The notes: generated from the sequence alone by a model not told the origin. Shown: positions 1 to 7,420, counted from the stretch's first letter. The stretch: DNA of 64,000 bases from Micromonospora sp. M71_S20 (GCF_003664255.1 NZ_RCCV01000001.1:496001-560000); one strand, 5' to 3'. Made by a program: numbers and translations.

Positions 1-816
1 CCCGAGTGGTCGCGGGTCACCCTGAAAGACGCCCTGACCGGGGATCACCTCCTGGGCCGCGTCACGGTCGGCGGCGTCGTCCAGCGCGACGACCAGGGCC
101 ACGCCCTGACCCCGTTTCCGGCGGTGTTGGACCTCGTGACCCTGGTCGAGCTGCGGAAGCTCCTCGCCCCGGGCCGCGAGCGGAAGACGCCCCTCGGCCG
201 GAAGCCGGCCCGCCTGGCCTCGCGGCTAATCGAGTGCGGGTCGTGCGGGTCGTACCTTCAGGTGGTCCGGCGCGAGGGCTACCGCACGGCGGCCGAAGAT
301 GCACAGGGCCGGGCCGGTCGCGGGGCCCTGATCGCCTACCGCTGTCACGCCCGGTCCGAGGGCCGGACGTGCGAGCGCGCCGTGATCGTCTCGGCCCTCC
401 CCTTCGAGGCGCACCTAGAAGAGCGCTTCCTGATCGACTTCGGTCACGCCCCGATGATCGAACGCCGCGTGATCCTGCCTGACGACGGGGCACTAGTGGC
501 CGTAGAAGAGTCCCTAGCCGCCGTTCTCGCCGACCTCGCACGGGCGGCCACCCCCGAGACCTTTACGCGACTGCAAGCGCTTCAGGCCGAACGCGCCCGC
601 CTAGCCGACCTCCCCCGCGAGCCCGTCGTGACCTACGTCGCGACCGGCCGCACAATGGCCGAGGAGTGGCACGCCCGGGACCTGGAAGGGAAGCGCGAAC
701 TCCTGGCCGAGGCGTACGAACTTCTGCGGGTCGGTCCCGGGAAGCGTGGCCGGAAGGGTTTCGACCCCGCGCGCCTGACCGCGATCCCCGCTGAAGGGGT
801 CCACGACCCCGACTGA
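1..816 (+). CDS. int: Large serine integrase, C-terminal part (cut by window edge)
   Basis: This is the C-terminal 271 residues of a large serine recombinase that inserts and excises the phage at att sites. The frame is open from base 1, so the catalytic serine domain and start lie outside the window. The visible part contains the recombinase-domain end (SRVTLKDALTGDHLLGRV), a zinc-ribbon (CGSCGSYL, then YRCH and a later Cys) and the helical coiled-coil region before the C-terminus. It reads into the prophage, so attL should lie just upstream of the missing start. The family is clear from the zinc-ribbon layout. Its probable partner is the gp3-type directionality factor at 31941. A GTTTACACG site begins 4 nt after the stop. 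Confidence 0.9.
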   Translation, partial: PEWSRVTLKDALTGDHLLGRVTVGGVVQRDDQGHALTPFPAVLDLVTLVELRKLLAPGRERKTPLGRKPARLASRLIECGSCGSYLQVVRREGYRTAAEDAQGRAGRGALIAYRCHARSEGRTCERAVIVSALPFEAHLEERFLIDFGHAPMIERRVILPDDGALVAVEESLAAVLADLARAATPETFTRLQALQAERARLADLPREPVVTYVATGRTMAEEWHARDLEGKRELLAEAYELLRVGPGKRGRKGFDPARLTAIPAEGVHDPD

Positions 817-819
817 CCC

Positions 820-828
820 GTTTACACG
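820..828 (+). repeat. GTTTACACG site 1
   Basis: Exact GTTTACACG immediately after the integrase stop, in the short gap before the convergent HTH gene. One of 19 exact copies spread over the prophage. Confidence 0.8.
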
Positions 829-922
829 CCCTCCCGGACGCCCTCGGCCATCCCGCCGGGGGCGTTCGCATGTCCGGACCGTGACGCGGGGGTGACGCCG
901 GGTACGGAAGAGCCTCGCCGGG

Positions 923-1031
923 GTGACGTAGTGACCCCCGTTTCGTCACTCTCCTATTACTTCTTCTAGAGGAGGAGGAGGAGAGCTAGAAGAGGGATAG
1001 GGAAGTGACGAAACGTGCGTCACAGCGTCAC
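923..1031. repeat. 109-bp repeat, copy 1, with long imperfect hairpin
   Basis: About 109 bp that recur almost unchanged at 30383-30491. The outer arms contain TTTCGTCACT and AGTGACGAAA. The inner arms are built on CTATTACTTCTTCTAG and its approximate complement, around a purine-rich loop of GGAGGAGG repeats. It lies between the convergent integrase and HTH genes, which fits a bidirectional terminator or a protein-binding site. Its function is unknown. Confidence 0.75.
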
Positions 1032-1234
1032 AGGGCTTCGCCGCCCTCCTCGGCCAGGTGCGGCCGGTACTCCCGAATCCACGCCTCGACGTCCTCGATA
1101 CGCCACACCGTGCCCATACGCAGGACGTCGTACGGCCGGGGGAAGTCGGGCCGCTGGACGAGCTGACGGACCCGCTCACGGCTGACCCCGAGGCGTTGCT
1201 GAATCTCGCCCGTCCCGTACAGGTGTTGCGGCAC
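1028..1234 (-). CDS. Small HTH DNA-binding protein (AlpA/MerR-like, excisionase-type)
   Basis: This 68-residue protein consists almost entirely of a winged-HTH fold of the excisionase/AlpA type: YGTGEIQQRLGVSRERVRQL is the helix-turn-helix and WRIEDVEAWIREY the wing and final helix. Proteins of this kind regulate integrase or bend DNA during excision. It is convergent with the integrase gene. Three 15-bp direct repeats lie just upstream of its start at 1260-1304 and could be its own operators. It may be an accessory excision factor or a repressor of the adjacent promoter; the sequence does not decide. The start is the ATG at 1234, which gives a complete domain. Confidence 0.75.
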   Translation of the reverse strand: MPQHLYGTGEIQQRLGVSRERVRQLVQRPDFPRPYDVLRMGTVWRIEDVEAWIREYRPHLAEEGGEAL

Positions 1235-1259
1235 GCGCCGAGAGTAGCCACGCCGGCAG

Positions 1260-1304
1260 TGTGCAAACCGGGACTGTGCAAGTAGGGACTTGGCACACCG
1301 GGAC
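1260..1304. repeat. Three tandem 15-bp direct repeats (iteron-like)
   Basis: TGTGCAAACCGGGAC, TGTGCAAGTAGGGAC and TTGGCACACCGGGAC follow each other without a gap. They lie between the divergent HTH gene (minus) and the 1347 gene (plus). Their spacing and position suit operators for the HTH protein. Confidence 0.75.
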
Positions 1305-1311
1305 TACCACC

Positions 1312-1340
1312 TTGACAAGAGGTGCGTTGAACGCGACGCT
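1312..1340 (+). promoter_or_regulatory. Promoter with CIR half-site, leaderless gene
   Basis: TTGACA is followed by 17 bp and GACGCT, then 6 nt and an ATG, so the transcript would be leaderless. The spacer carries TGCGTTGAACGC, half of the phage palindrome. This is the only full consensus -35 box I noticed in the prophage. Confidence 0.6.
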
Positions 1341-1346
1341 AAGTCA

Positions 1347-1628
1347 ATGCCACGACTACGCAGGATCACCCCCGTCCGGTTCGCCCCTCAGCACCGCCCC
1401 CGGCTGCGGCTGCGGCCCCTCGGTCTGGCCTGTAGCTGCGGCCTGACGTCCTGGCGACGGTGCCCCACACGCCGGAACCCTCACGGCCTCGGCCCCCTCG
1501 CGGAACCCGTCCGCGCGACCGCCCGTGCCCCGCGCTGGAACGCCCCGACCCGCGAGGTCGCCCCGGTCGGCCGCGCCGGTCGCCTGACCCGCGCCGGGGC
1601 CTACCGCGCGAACGGGGGCCGCTGGTGA
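1347..1628 (+). CDS. Small basic protein, unrecognised
   Basis: A 93-residue Arg/Pro-rich protein starting at ATG 1347, six bases after the -10-like box of a strong promoter. It has a short Cys-containing stretch (LACSCGLTSWRRCPTRR) but no recognisable domain. The stop overlaps the GTG of the next gene (GTGA), which suggests translational coupling. The composition is typical of any frame in this GC-rich DNA, so it is kept mainly because of the promoter and the overlap. Confidence 0.4.
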   Translation: MPRLRRITPVRFAPQHRPRLRLRPLGLACSCGLTSWRRCPTRRNPHGLGPLAEPVRATARAPRWNAPTREVAPVGRAGRLTRAGAYRANGGRW

Positions 1629-1927
1629 CCGCTCCCGCGCCCCTGCGCCGGCTGAAGGCCGGTGACGTCGTGTGGCTGACCCGCGAGGCGTCGCCGCAGT
1701 TCGTGACCCCGATCCGCGTCCGCGTGATCCGCGAGATTCCGGAGCGCTACACGTACGACGGTTGGACGTGGTTCGAGGGCTATCAGCTCGACGGGAAGGG
1801 CGGCGCCGTCGCGAAGCGGGAGCTTTTCGTCTTCCGCCAGGGGGTCCGATGGCTCGACACCCCGCCCGCCCCCGCGAGAACCGTCCGCCGCCCGCTCCCC
1901 CGCACGCCCGTACGTGTGGGCCAGTAG
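1625..1927 (+). CDS. Hypothetical phage protein with SH3-like beta domain
   Basis: A 100-residue protein starting at GTG 1625, overlapping the previous stop by 4 nt. The N-terminal half (LKAGDVVWLTREA ... PIRVRVIREI ... WTWFEGYQLD) reads as a compact beta-barrel similar to the modules repeated in the 2069 protein, and the tail is Pro/Arg-rich and probably disordered. No known function. It is followed by a strong terminator at 1946-1988. Confidence 0.6.
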   Translation: MTAPAPLRRLKAGDVVWLTREASPQFVTPIRVRVIREIPERYTYDGWTWFEGYQLDGKGGAVAKRELFVFRQGVRWLDTPPAPARTVRRPLPRTPVRVGQ

Positions 1928-1945
1928 CCCCGCGACCTGCGCAAA

Positions 1946-1988
1946 CCGCCCCGGCCTGACTAGCGCCTAGTCAGGCCGGGGCGGTTTT
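1946..1988 (+). terminator. Intrinsic terminator
   Basis: A perfect GC-rich stem (CCGCCCCGGCCTGACTAG and its complement) with a 3-4 nt loop, followed by TTTT. It separates the first small operon from the next promoter. Confidence 0.85.
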
Positions 1989-1998
1989 AGTTTCGCCC

Positions 1999-2026
1999 TG
2001 AACAGCCGGGCGCACCCTGGCCGACT
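1999..2026 (+). promoter_or_regulatory. Phage promoter-like element P1 (GAACA-N13-TGGCCGACT)
   Basis: TGAACA, 13 bp, then TGGCCGACT, 43 nt upstream of the start at 2069 and directly after a terminator. The leader after it can fold CTCCTC onto the GAGGAG ribosome-binding site. Confidence 0.7.
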
Positions 2027-2068
2027 CCTCATGTGTCCCTGATAGACACGAGGCCCGAGGAGGCCAGC

Positions 2069-3592
2069 GTGACCCGTGACATCACCGTGAAGTACAGCGC
2101 CGACGGTTACGGCACCGAGACCGCGACGACGACGCTCCGGCTCGAAGAGTCCTACTCGCAGCGTGGTGACGCCTTCATCGGGATCGACGAGAAGTCGGCT
2201 TACGCCTACCTCTCCCCCGCCGCCGCCCGCGAGATGGGCGAGTGGCTGGCCCGGCGCTACGGCGTCGGCGGCTACCTCGACGCGAAGCCCGGCGAGACCG
2301 TGAAGGTCGTCAACCGGGACGGCACGCTGAAGCGGACGGACGAGGTCCGGTCGGCGGTCGACAGCGACGGTGACTACAGCCTGCGGCACTTGGGCTACGT
2401 CTCGGCCGCCCTCGTTCGCCACGCCGACGCGATCCTTCCCGAGCCGCCCGCGACGGTCCCCGCGACGCCGGCCACCCCGCCGGCCCCGCGCTTCGAGAGC
2501 GGGACCCCGGTCGTGATCGTGACCGACGACGCGCAGGGCTGGGCCGGGTCGCCGTCCCGCCTCCCGAAGGGCACCCCGGCGGTCGTGGTCGAGCCCTCGG
2601 CTTCCGGCGCGGACCGTGGTTACTACGTCCACGCGATGCGGGACGGCCGGCTCTCGCGGGTCGCCGTCCGGCCGTCGGACATCGCGCTCACGCTGACGGC
2701 CGACACCCCGGCCGTCGCCTCGACGACCGCCACCGTCACCGCGCCCTTCACGCCGAAGGTCGGCGAGGAGTACGCCCTGAAGCCCGACGCGCGGATGTCT
2801 TCGACGCGGTGCATCCTGCTCACTCAGGGCGTGACCCGCGTCCGGGTGGACTCCCGCCCGGACAGCGACGGCGACCTGTGGGTGACCGCGCTGGACGGCA
2901 GCAACCCCGGCCGGGGCGGCTACGTCCTGCCGTCCGGCCTGGCGCCGCTCCCGGCCCCGACCCCGGCCCCGCTGGCGGTCGGTCAGGTCCGCGAGCTGAA
3001 GTCGGGTGCCCGGTCGGTCGTCGGTCGGGGCCTGGCGTTCACGGGGATGACCGTGACCCGCGTCCGCCTGACCAACAACCCCGGCGACGGGGACTGGCGG
3101 GTCGAGCAGGTCGACGGCACGACGGGGCGGCTCTACCCGCTGAGTCAGTGGGTCGGCGCGGCCTACCTGGGCGAGCTGGTCGAGGAGGCCCCGAAGACGG
3201 GCCCGCTGACCGTCGGCGAGGAGGCCGTCTTCGTCGAGGACTACCGGACCGCCACGGGCCGGCAGTTCCGCACGGGTGACCGCGTGAAGATCACCGAGGC
3301 GAAGGACCGCTTCGGTGACCATCACGTCCGGTTCACGCGGCTGTCCGACGGTGCCTCGGCCTACTGCTACGCCCGCCGGCTGCGGCGCCCCTCCGGCCCC
3401 TGGGCCGTGGGTGACATCGCGGTCGTGACCGAGGACACCCCGCTCGGGGCGAACCTGCGGGTCGGCGCGCGGGTCCGCGTGACGAAGATCGACGGCGAGA
3501 CGATCCGCGCGCAGTACGTGAGCGGCGGCGGGTCGCGGCACGACCTGACCGACGGCTACTACCTGCGGGCCCACCACCTGCGGCGCCCGTAA
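2069..3592 (+). CDS. Large protein with repeated SH3-like beta modules
   Basis: A 507-residue soluble protein starting at GTG 2069 after a GAGGAGG site; an upstream in-frame start would fall inside the leader hairpin. The first 140 residues form a mixed domain (YAYLSPAAAREMGEWLARRYGV). At least four diverged beta modules of about 60 residues follow, each opening with VGEEYAL, VGQVREL, VGEEAVF or VGDIAVV and containing a VxRVRV-type strand, separated by Pro-rich linkers. The pattern resembles SH3-like repeats. The N-terminal module is shared with the next gene (3725). Nothing shows an enzymatic site. As the first gene of an early-type operon it could be a host-interacting protein, but the role is unknown. 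Confidence 0.7.
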   Translation: MTRDITVKYSADGYGTETATTTLRLEESYSQRGDAFIGIDEKSAYAYLSPAAAREMGEWLARRYGVGGYLDAKPGETVKVVNRDGTLKRTDEVRSAVDSDGDYSLRHLGYVSAALVRHADAILPEPPATVPATPATPPAPRFESGTPVVIVTDDAQGWAGSPSRLPKGTPAVVVEPSASGADRGYYVHAMRDGRLSRVAVRPSDIALTLTADTPAVASTTATVTAPFTPKVGEEYALKPDARMSSTRCILLTQGVTRVRVDSRPDSDGDLWVTALDGSNPGRGGYVLPSGLAPLPAPTPAPLAVGQVRELKSGARSVVGRGLAFTGMTVTRVRLTNNPGDGDWRVEQVDGTTGRLYPLSQWVGAAYLGELVEEAPKTGPLTVGEEAVFVEDYRTATGRQFRTGDRVKITEAKDRFGDHHVRFTRLSDGASAYCYARRLRRPSGPWAVGDIAVVTEDTPLGANLRVGARVRVTKIDGETIRAQYVSGGGSRHDLTDGYYLRAHHLRRP

Positions 3593-3603
3593 CACCCACT
3601 GAA

Positions 3604-3641
3604 AAGGCCCGTCCCTGGGAGTCCCCGGGGGCGGGTCTTTT
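3604..3641 (+). terminator. Intrinsic terminator
   Basis: Stem formed by GGCCCGTCCCTGGG and its near complement, followed by TCTTTTT, directly downstream of the 2069 gene. Confidence 0.8.
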
Positions 3642-3656
3642 TCGTGTCTGTGCACC

Positions 3657-3684
3657 TGAACAGCCCGCGCGCCGCTGGCCGACT
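3657..3684 (+). promoter_or_regulatory. Phage promoter-like element P2
   Basis: TGAACA-N13-TGGCCGACT, 41 nt upstream of the start at 3725. The leader holds a TGTC/GACA hairpin, and a CTCCTC that pairs with the GAGGAG ribosome-binding site, as in P1. Confidence 0.7.
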
Positions 3685-3724
3685 CCTCCTGTGTCCCTGA
3701 ACGACACAGGCCCGAGGAGGCCCC

Positions 3725-4672
3725 GTGCTACCGCTTTTCAGCTATACCGACAAGGACGGCGACCTTATCGAGGTCGAGCGCGAGACCGCCGAGGGGCCGG
3801 ACGTCCCCCTTGCGGTGACCGTGGCGCCCGTCGGTGAGGGCCGCGCGGTCGCCTACCTGTCCCGCGAGGCGGTCGACCGCCTGCGCGCCGCGCTCGCGCC
3901 GTTCGGCACGCGCCGCGAGGCCCCGCCCGAGACCGGCAACCCCGCCGCGATCCTGGACTACGTCGACCCGGACGGCGACGCGCTGACCGTTTACACGCGC
4001 ACGAACCCGGCCGAGCCGCTGTCCATGTCGATCAACGCAGGCGAGGATCACGAGCAAAACGTCCACCTGACCGCCGAGGGCGTGACCCGGCTGCGGGCGG
4101 CCCTGGCGCCGCACGACCCGGCCGAGCGGCCGACGACCGGCACAGCGATTCACTCGCTGGCCGAGCGCTTCACCCGCGCGACGCCGACCCCGGCGGTCGA
4201 GGTCGGGCGGGAGTACCGGCTACTGCCGGACGCGCGCTACACGAACGGCGAACGCGCCATCTTCGACGCGGACGTGACCCGCGTACAGGTCGTGGACGGC
4301 CCGACCCGTCAGGGCAACGTGCGGGTGCGTTGCCTCGACGGGGAGTACGACCGGGGCGCCGAGTTCCACGTCGGCCCGACCTACCTCGCCCCGCTGACGG
4401 GCGACGCGACTCCGACTGCGACGGTCGTGGACGAGCTGACCCCGGCCGACGTCGCGGACCTGGTCGACCCGTGCGCCTACGTCGTCACGGACGACTCCTT
4501 CCCGCTCGACGCCCGTCGGGTGGCCGCGCTGAAGCTGGCGCACGAGTTGTACCCGGACGCCGCCCCGGGTGACCTCATGGTGATCGTGGCCTTCCTGGTC
4601 GGCGGGATGGGCGGCGTCGCCGAGCTGGCCGCGTCGGCCGCGACCGCCGCGACGGTCGGGGGTGCCCGGTGA
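3725..4672 (+). CDS. Hypothetical protein related to the 2069 product
   Basis: A 315-residue protein from GTG 3725. Two copies of a domain seen at the start of the 2069 protein occur here (AVAYLSREAVDRLRAALAPF and VHLTAEGVTRLRAALAPH). One beta module follows (VGREYRLLPDARYTNGERAI, close to VGEEYALKPDARMSSTRCIL in the 2069 product), then an Ala-rich C-terminus. The two genes are therefore paralogues built from shared modules. A GTTTACACG site is embedded at 3989 and encodes VYT. The stop overlaps the next start (GTGA). Confidence 0.7.
   Translation: MLPLFSYTDKDGDLIEVERETAEGPDVPLAVTVAPVGEGRAVAYLSREAVDRLRAALAPFGTRREAPPETGNPAAILDYVDPDGDALTVYTRTNPAEPLSMSINAGEDHEQNVHLTAEGVTRLRAALAPHDPAERPTTGTAIHSLAERFTRATPTPAVEVGREYRLLPDARYTNGERAIFDADVTRVQVVDGPTRQGNVRVRCLDGEYDRGAEFHVGPTYLAPLTGDATPTATVVDELTPADVADLVDPCAYVVTDDSFPLDARRVAALKLAHELYPDAAPGDLMVIVAFLVGGMGGVAELAASAATAATVGGAR
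3989..3997 (+). repeat. GTTTACACG site 2 (inside CDS)
   Basis: Exact copy within the 3725 gene, read as Val-Tyr-Thr. Confidence 0.75.
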
Positions 4673-4971
4673 AGCGCGCCCTCCCCTACGCCGCTGGCGG
4701 CGCCCTCCTCGGGGGCGTCGCCGGCCTGTCCTTCGGGATGGGCAACTACCTGGCGACGTGGCTTCTGTGGTTCCTCTACTTCTCCGTGGTCGAGCTGCGG
4801 GCCCTGTTCAACTCCCGCGAGGGTGACACCCTCAGCGAGCACGTTTGGCAGTGGTTCGCGGTCGGCGGCGGTCGCCCGGTGACCGGCTGGGTCCGGCTGC
4901 GGCGGGTGGTCCTGCTGGGCTTCGTCGTGTGGCTGGGCGTTCACTTCGTCGGCGGCGGGGTGATTGTGTGA
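4669..4971 (+). CDS. Small membrane protein
   Basis: A 100-residue protein with three likely membrane segments: a Gly/Ala-rich one near residues 5-22, LATWLLWFLYFSVVEL near 25-40, and VVLLGFVVWLGVHFVGGG near 80-97. Start GTG 4669 overlaps the previous stop by 4 nt and the end overlaps the next GTG, so it is translated as part of a tightly coupled operon. No family recognised. Confidence 0.65.
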   Translation: MKRALPYAAGGALLGGVAGLSFGMGNYLATWLLWFLYFSVVELRALFNSREGDTLSEHVWQWFAVGGGRPVTGWVRLRRVVLLGFVVWLGVHFVGGGVIV

Positions 4972-5327
4972 GGTTCGGTGACGCCTTCGACATCGACGAC
5001 GGCTTCGACCGGGACGACGAAGTCGAGTTCCGCATCTCCGGTAACGGGTCTGTCTACCTGGGCCGCCGCGACGTCCGCGACGTTCGCGACCACCTGACGG
5101 CCCTCCTCGGCGACGCCCCGGCGGGTAGCCCGATGGCTACCCAGCCGGCCCCCGCGCCCGCCTCGGGCCTGTCCCGTGCCGAGGCCCTGAAGCTCGCCGA
5201 GGAGACCGTGACGCGGCTCGCCCCGGCGACGAACGCCCGTGGCTACGCGGACGGGACGGCCTCGCTGACTGACCGTGTCGCCGCAATCCTTCGCACCGCT
5301 GACTACCTGACCGGAGGTACCGCCTGA
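4968..5327 (+). CDS. Hypothetical acidic protein, paralogue of the next gene
   Basis: A 119-residue protein from GTG 4968. It shares with its downstream neighbour an acidic N-terminal beta segment, then the motif RDVRDHLTALLGD and a helical C-terminal part (AEETVTRLAPATNARGYADG). The two genes look like a tandem duplication. Function unknown. Its last base is the first base of the next ATG. Confidence 0.6.
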   Translation: MRFGDAFDIDDGFDRDDEVEFRISGNGSVYLGRRDVRDVRDHLTALLGDAPAGSPMATQPAPAPASGLSRAEALKLAEETVTRLAPATNARGYADGTASLTDRVAAILRTADYLTGGTA

Positions 5328-5602
5328 TGGACCTGACTGCGTACGACGGGACGCGCTACGTGGTCGCTGACGATTGGGACAGCGACGGCGACCTGAAGAT
5401 GATGGACGACTACTTCCGGCGGGACACGGTCCGCGCGCTGCGGGACCACCTGACGGCCCTCCTCGGCACCGACCCGGCCACCGCCGCGACGGCCGCCCGC
5501 GAGACCGCGTCGCGCCTGCGGTGCGCGGGCCTGCCCGTACAGGACGGCATCGCCGACGCCTTCGAGACCTTCGCCCACCTGCTCGACAAGGAGACCCCGT
5601 GA
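5327..5602 (+). CDS. Hypothetical acidic protein, paralogue of the previous gene
   Basis: A 91-residue protein from ATG 5327 with the same layout as the 4968 product: acidic beta start, VRALRDHLTALLGTDP, then a helical tail. No catalytic or binding motif is visible. It overlaps the next start (GTGA). Confidence 0.6.
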   Translation: MDLTAYDGTRYVVADDWDSDGDLKMMDDYFRRDTVRALRDHLTALLGTDPATAATAARETASRLRCAGLPVQDGIADAFETFAHLLDKETP

Positions 5603-6042
5603 CGATGGACCGCTCCGACGCCCTGGCCGTCGGTATGGAGGTAATCGAGGACGCCGACGCGGGCGCGGCCACCTGCGGGACCTCGCCCGAGCGGGCGGCG
5701 GTCGCGTTGGAGATCGCCCGCTTCCTGGTCGGCGCCGACGGGTACGACGAGGAAGCCGACGAGGAGACCGAGGAGGCCGCCCAGCTCGACGCCATCGGCC
5801 CGCTGGGCGCGCTCGCGTCGGTCACCTGTTCGGTCTCGCCCGGCGACACGGCGGCGGTCGACGCCTACCAGACCGTCCGGGGCAAGCGGGTCCGGGTGGT
5901 GACGACGGACAGCGGTAACCGTCACACGATCGTCCTCACGCCCGAGGACGCCCGCCGCTTCGCCGCCGGCATCCTGAACGCCGCCGACGCGGCCGACGGG
6001 ACCTCGGGCCTGTCCTTCGGCGTGGGAAGCCCGCTGTCGTGA
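5599..6042 (+). CDS. Hypothetical acidic protein
   Basis: A 147-residue protein from GTG 5599, with a strongly acidic stretch around residues 50-65 (DEEADEETEEAA). The C-terminal half (GKRVRVVTTDSGNRHTIVLT then PEDARRFAAGILNAADAA) resembles the beta-plus-helix layout of the two preceding proteins and may be a third diverged paralogue. Unknown function. Confidence 0.6.
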   Translation: MTMDRSDALAVGMEVIEDADAGAATCGTSPERAAVALEIARFLVGADGYDEEADEETEEAAQLDAIGPLGALASVTCSVSPGDTAAVDAYQTVRGKRVRVVTTDSGNRHTIVLTPEDARRFAAGILNAADAADGTSGLSFGVGSPLS

Positions 6043-6242
6043 AGGAGGCCGCAGCCGTTCTCGCGTGGGTCGCCGCCGGGTCCTTCGGCGTCTTCCTGTT
6101 CACGCTGTCGCTGACCGACCTTGTGACCGGACCGGACGTGTGGGCCGCGACGCGGGTCTTCGTCCTCGGTGTGTGCTTGGTCGCCCTGGTCCGCGCGCCG
6201 TTCGTCAAGGCGGCCGAGGAGACCGAGGAGGTCGAGGAGTGA
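6039..6242 (+). CDS. Small two-segment membrane protein
   Basis: A 67-residue protein from GTG 6039 with two hydrophobic segments (VLAWVAAGSFGVFLFTLSL and VFVLGVCLVALV) and an acidic C-terminal tail. It is coupled by 4-nt overlaps on both sides. Holin-like in shape, but too far from the lysis genes to call one. Confidence 0.6.
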   Translation: MKEAAAVLAWVAAGSFGVFLFTLSLTDLVTGPDVWAATRVFVLGVCLVALVRAPFVKAAEETEEVEE

Positions 6243-6445
6243 TCTCCTGCCGCTGCGGCGCGAGTTGGTCCGGCCTGACGATCGCGCACTGCGCGTGTTG
6301 TCACCGGACCTTCTCGGCGGTCTCGACGTTCGACCGGCACCGCCGTAACGGCCGCTGCGTCGACCCCGTGACCGTTGGTCTCGCTGCGAACGCTCACGGG
6401 GTCTTCAGGACCCCGGGGGTGTCCGTCCCTGCCCCTGCCCGCTGA
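6239..6445 (+). CDS. FDXHR-type putative zinc-binding protein
   Basis: A 68-residue protein from GTG 6239 with an N-terminal zinc-finger pattern: CRCG at residues 4-7, CACC near 18-21, FDRHR and a following Cys. This matches the small FDXHR zinc-binding proteins common in actinophages, whose function is not known. The C-terminal 25 residues look unstructured. Confidence 0.75.
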   Translation: MISCRCGASWSGLTIAHCACCHRTFSAVSTFDRHRRNGRCVDPVTVGLAANAHGVFRTPGVSVPAPAR

Positions 6446-6475
6446 TCGCCCGCGAGAGGTCGTCTCTCGCACCCC

Positions 6476-6516
6476 GGAAGGGCACGTCTGGCCTCGCGCT
6501 GGGCGTGCCCTTCCCC
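6476..6516 (+). terminator. Hairpin, probable terminator
   Basis: GGAAGGGCACGTCTGGCC and a near complement ending in GTGCCCTTCC form a long stem just upstream of the lipoprotein gene. It lacks a long T-run, so termination is likely but not certain. Confidence 0.6.
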
Positions 6517-6534
6517 GTACCCGAAGGAGTTCCC

Positions 6535-6816
6535 GTGTCCCGTGCCCTGTCCCTGGGCGTGTCGGCCGTCATGGCTGGCGCGCTCGCCGTGACCGTCGCC
6601 GCGTGCGTCGACCCCGAGGCGGCCTGCGCGAAGCCGGGGGCGCCCGCCCCGGCCCCGAGGCCCGCAGCCCCGCAGGCCCCGCGAGTGCAGGCCCCGCCGC
6701 GCCCGCCGGTCAGCAAGCCGACCACCTACCGGACCGAGCACCGCGACGGCCGGACCGTCGTCGTTCCGATCGTGGTCGACGACGACCTTTTCGAGTCCGA
6801 CGACTGTGGCGACTGA
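6535..6816 (+). CDS. Putative small lipoprotein
   Basis: A 93-residue protein from GTG 6535 after GAAGGAG. The N-terminus is a short signal sequence (LSLGVSAVMAGALAVTVAAC) whose Cys near residue 24 could be a lipobox cysteine. A Pro/Ala-rich linker and a short beta domain (RTEHRDGRTVVVPIVVDDD) follow. A prophage lipoprotein of this kind may act in superinfection exclusion, but that is speculation. The 3' end overlaps the next gene by 11 nt. Confidence 0.55.
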   Translation: MSRALSLGVSAVMAGALAVTVAACVDPEAACAKPGAPAPAPRPAAPQAPRVQAPPRPPVSKPTTYRTEHRDGRTVVVPIVVDDDLFESDDCGD

Positions 6817-7075
6817 CCCCGCCGCCGACCTGGCCGAGCTGGTCGCCGAGGCGGCCGAGCGGCACGCCCTCGACCCGGCCGACTTCGAGGCCCGCGTTCG
6901 CCGTCAGCTCGCCCGCCGGATGGCCCGGGGTGCGCAGCCGGTGAAGATGTGCCGGACTTGCGTGACGCTGCGCCCGGCGCTCGACTTCGCCGAGGACGCC
7001 CGGTCACGGGACGGTCTTCGCTCGACGTGCCGTGCCTGTGCGGCCGAGGCCGAGCGCGACCGCCGCGTGTCGTAA
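6806..7075 (+). CDS. Small zinc-ribbon protein
   Basis: An 89-residue protein from GTG 6806. The N-terminal half is a helical acidic/basic segment. The C-terminal half carries a four-Cys knuckle (CRTC and CRAC, about 25 residues apart) with the phage-type linker RSRDGLRSTC. Such proteins are often found near HNH and terminase genes. The stop is followed by a lone TGGCCGACT without its GAACA partner. Confidence 0.65.
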   Translation: MATDPAADLAELVAEAAERHALDPADFEARVRRQLARRMARGAQPVKMCRTCVTLRPALDFAEDARSRDGLRSTCRACAAEAERDRRVS

Positions 7076-7420
7076 CCCTGGCCGACTCACTAGGTAGAGC
7101 GGGGAGCCGTGTAAACGGACCCGCTAACGACGCACACGCCCCGCCTTCCTACGACCGGCGAGCCCCTGGGGGCCGGCTAGGACGGTGGGGCGTTCGCGTC
7201 TCTGGACGCCCCGAGCGCTTCGGCCATCGGGGTTCGGATCTCGCCTCGGGCGGGGCGCTCTCCTTTCGGACCTGGCCGTGAGAGCACCCGCCCGAGCGCC
7301 ATTCTCACGCCCCCGGCGTGCGCTCTCTCCGCCGCACGCGAGCCCCGCACTGCGCGGGCGCGCTCGCACGCGAGAGATTGAGCGCCCCGGGGGCGTTCGT
7401 CGTCTACCTGGGGGGTCGCT
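7076..7420. other. 345-bp gene-free region before HNH and terminase (possible cos region)
   Basis: No convincing ORF. The region holds a half promoter element (TGGCCGACT at 7079), a reverse GTTTACACG at 7108 and GC-rich inverted repeats around 7138-7193. Because an HNH gene followed by terminase genes is typical of cos-type packaging, the cohesive-end site may be here or in 7727-7866. I cannot identify the nick positions. Confidence 0.45.
7108..7116 (-). repeat. GTTTACACG site 3 (reverse)
   Basis: Exact copy on the minus strand, one of only two in this orientation. Confidence 0.75.

Noticed and set aside
1967..3655. 562-residue minus-strand frame over the 2069 gene
   Set aside because: Antisense shadow; Arg/Gly/Val-rich, no start signals, and it would cross a terminator and promoter P1.
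3989..3997. VYT as a conserved peptide explaining GTTTACACG
   Set aside because: Copies occur in at least two coding frames (VYT, VFT, RLH) and in intergenic DNA on both strands, so the conservation is at the DNA level.
7079..7087. Tenth copy of the GAACA-N13-TGGCCGACT promoter
   Set aside because: Only TGGCCGACT is present; the expected upstream position reads CCGCCG.
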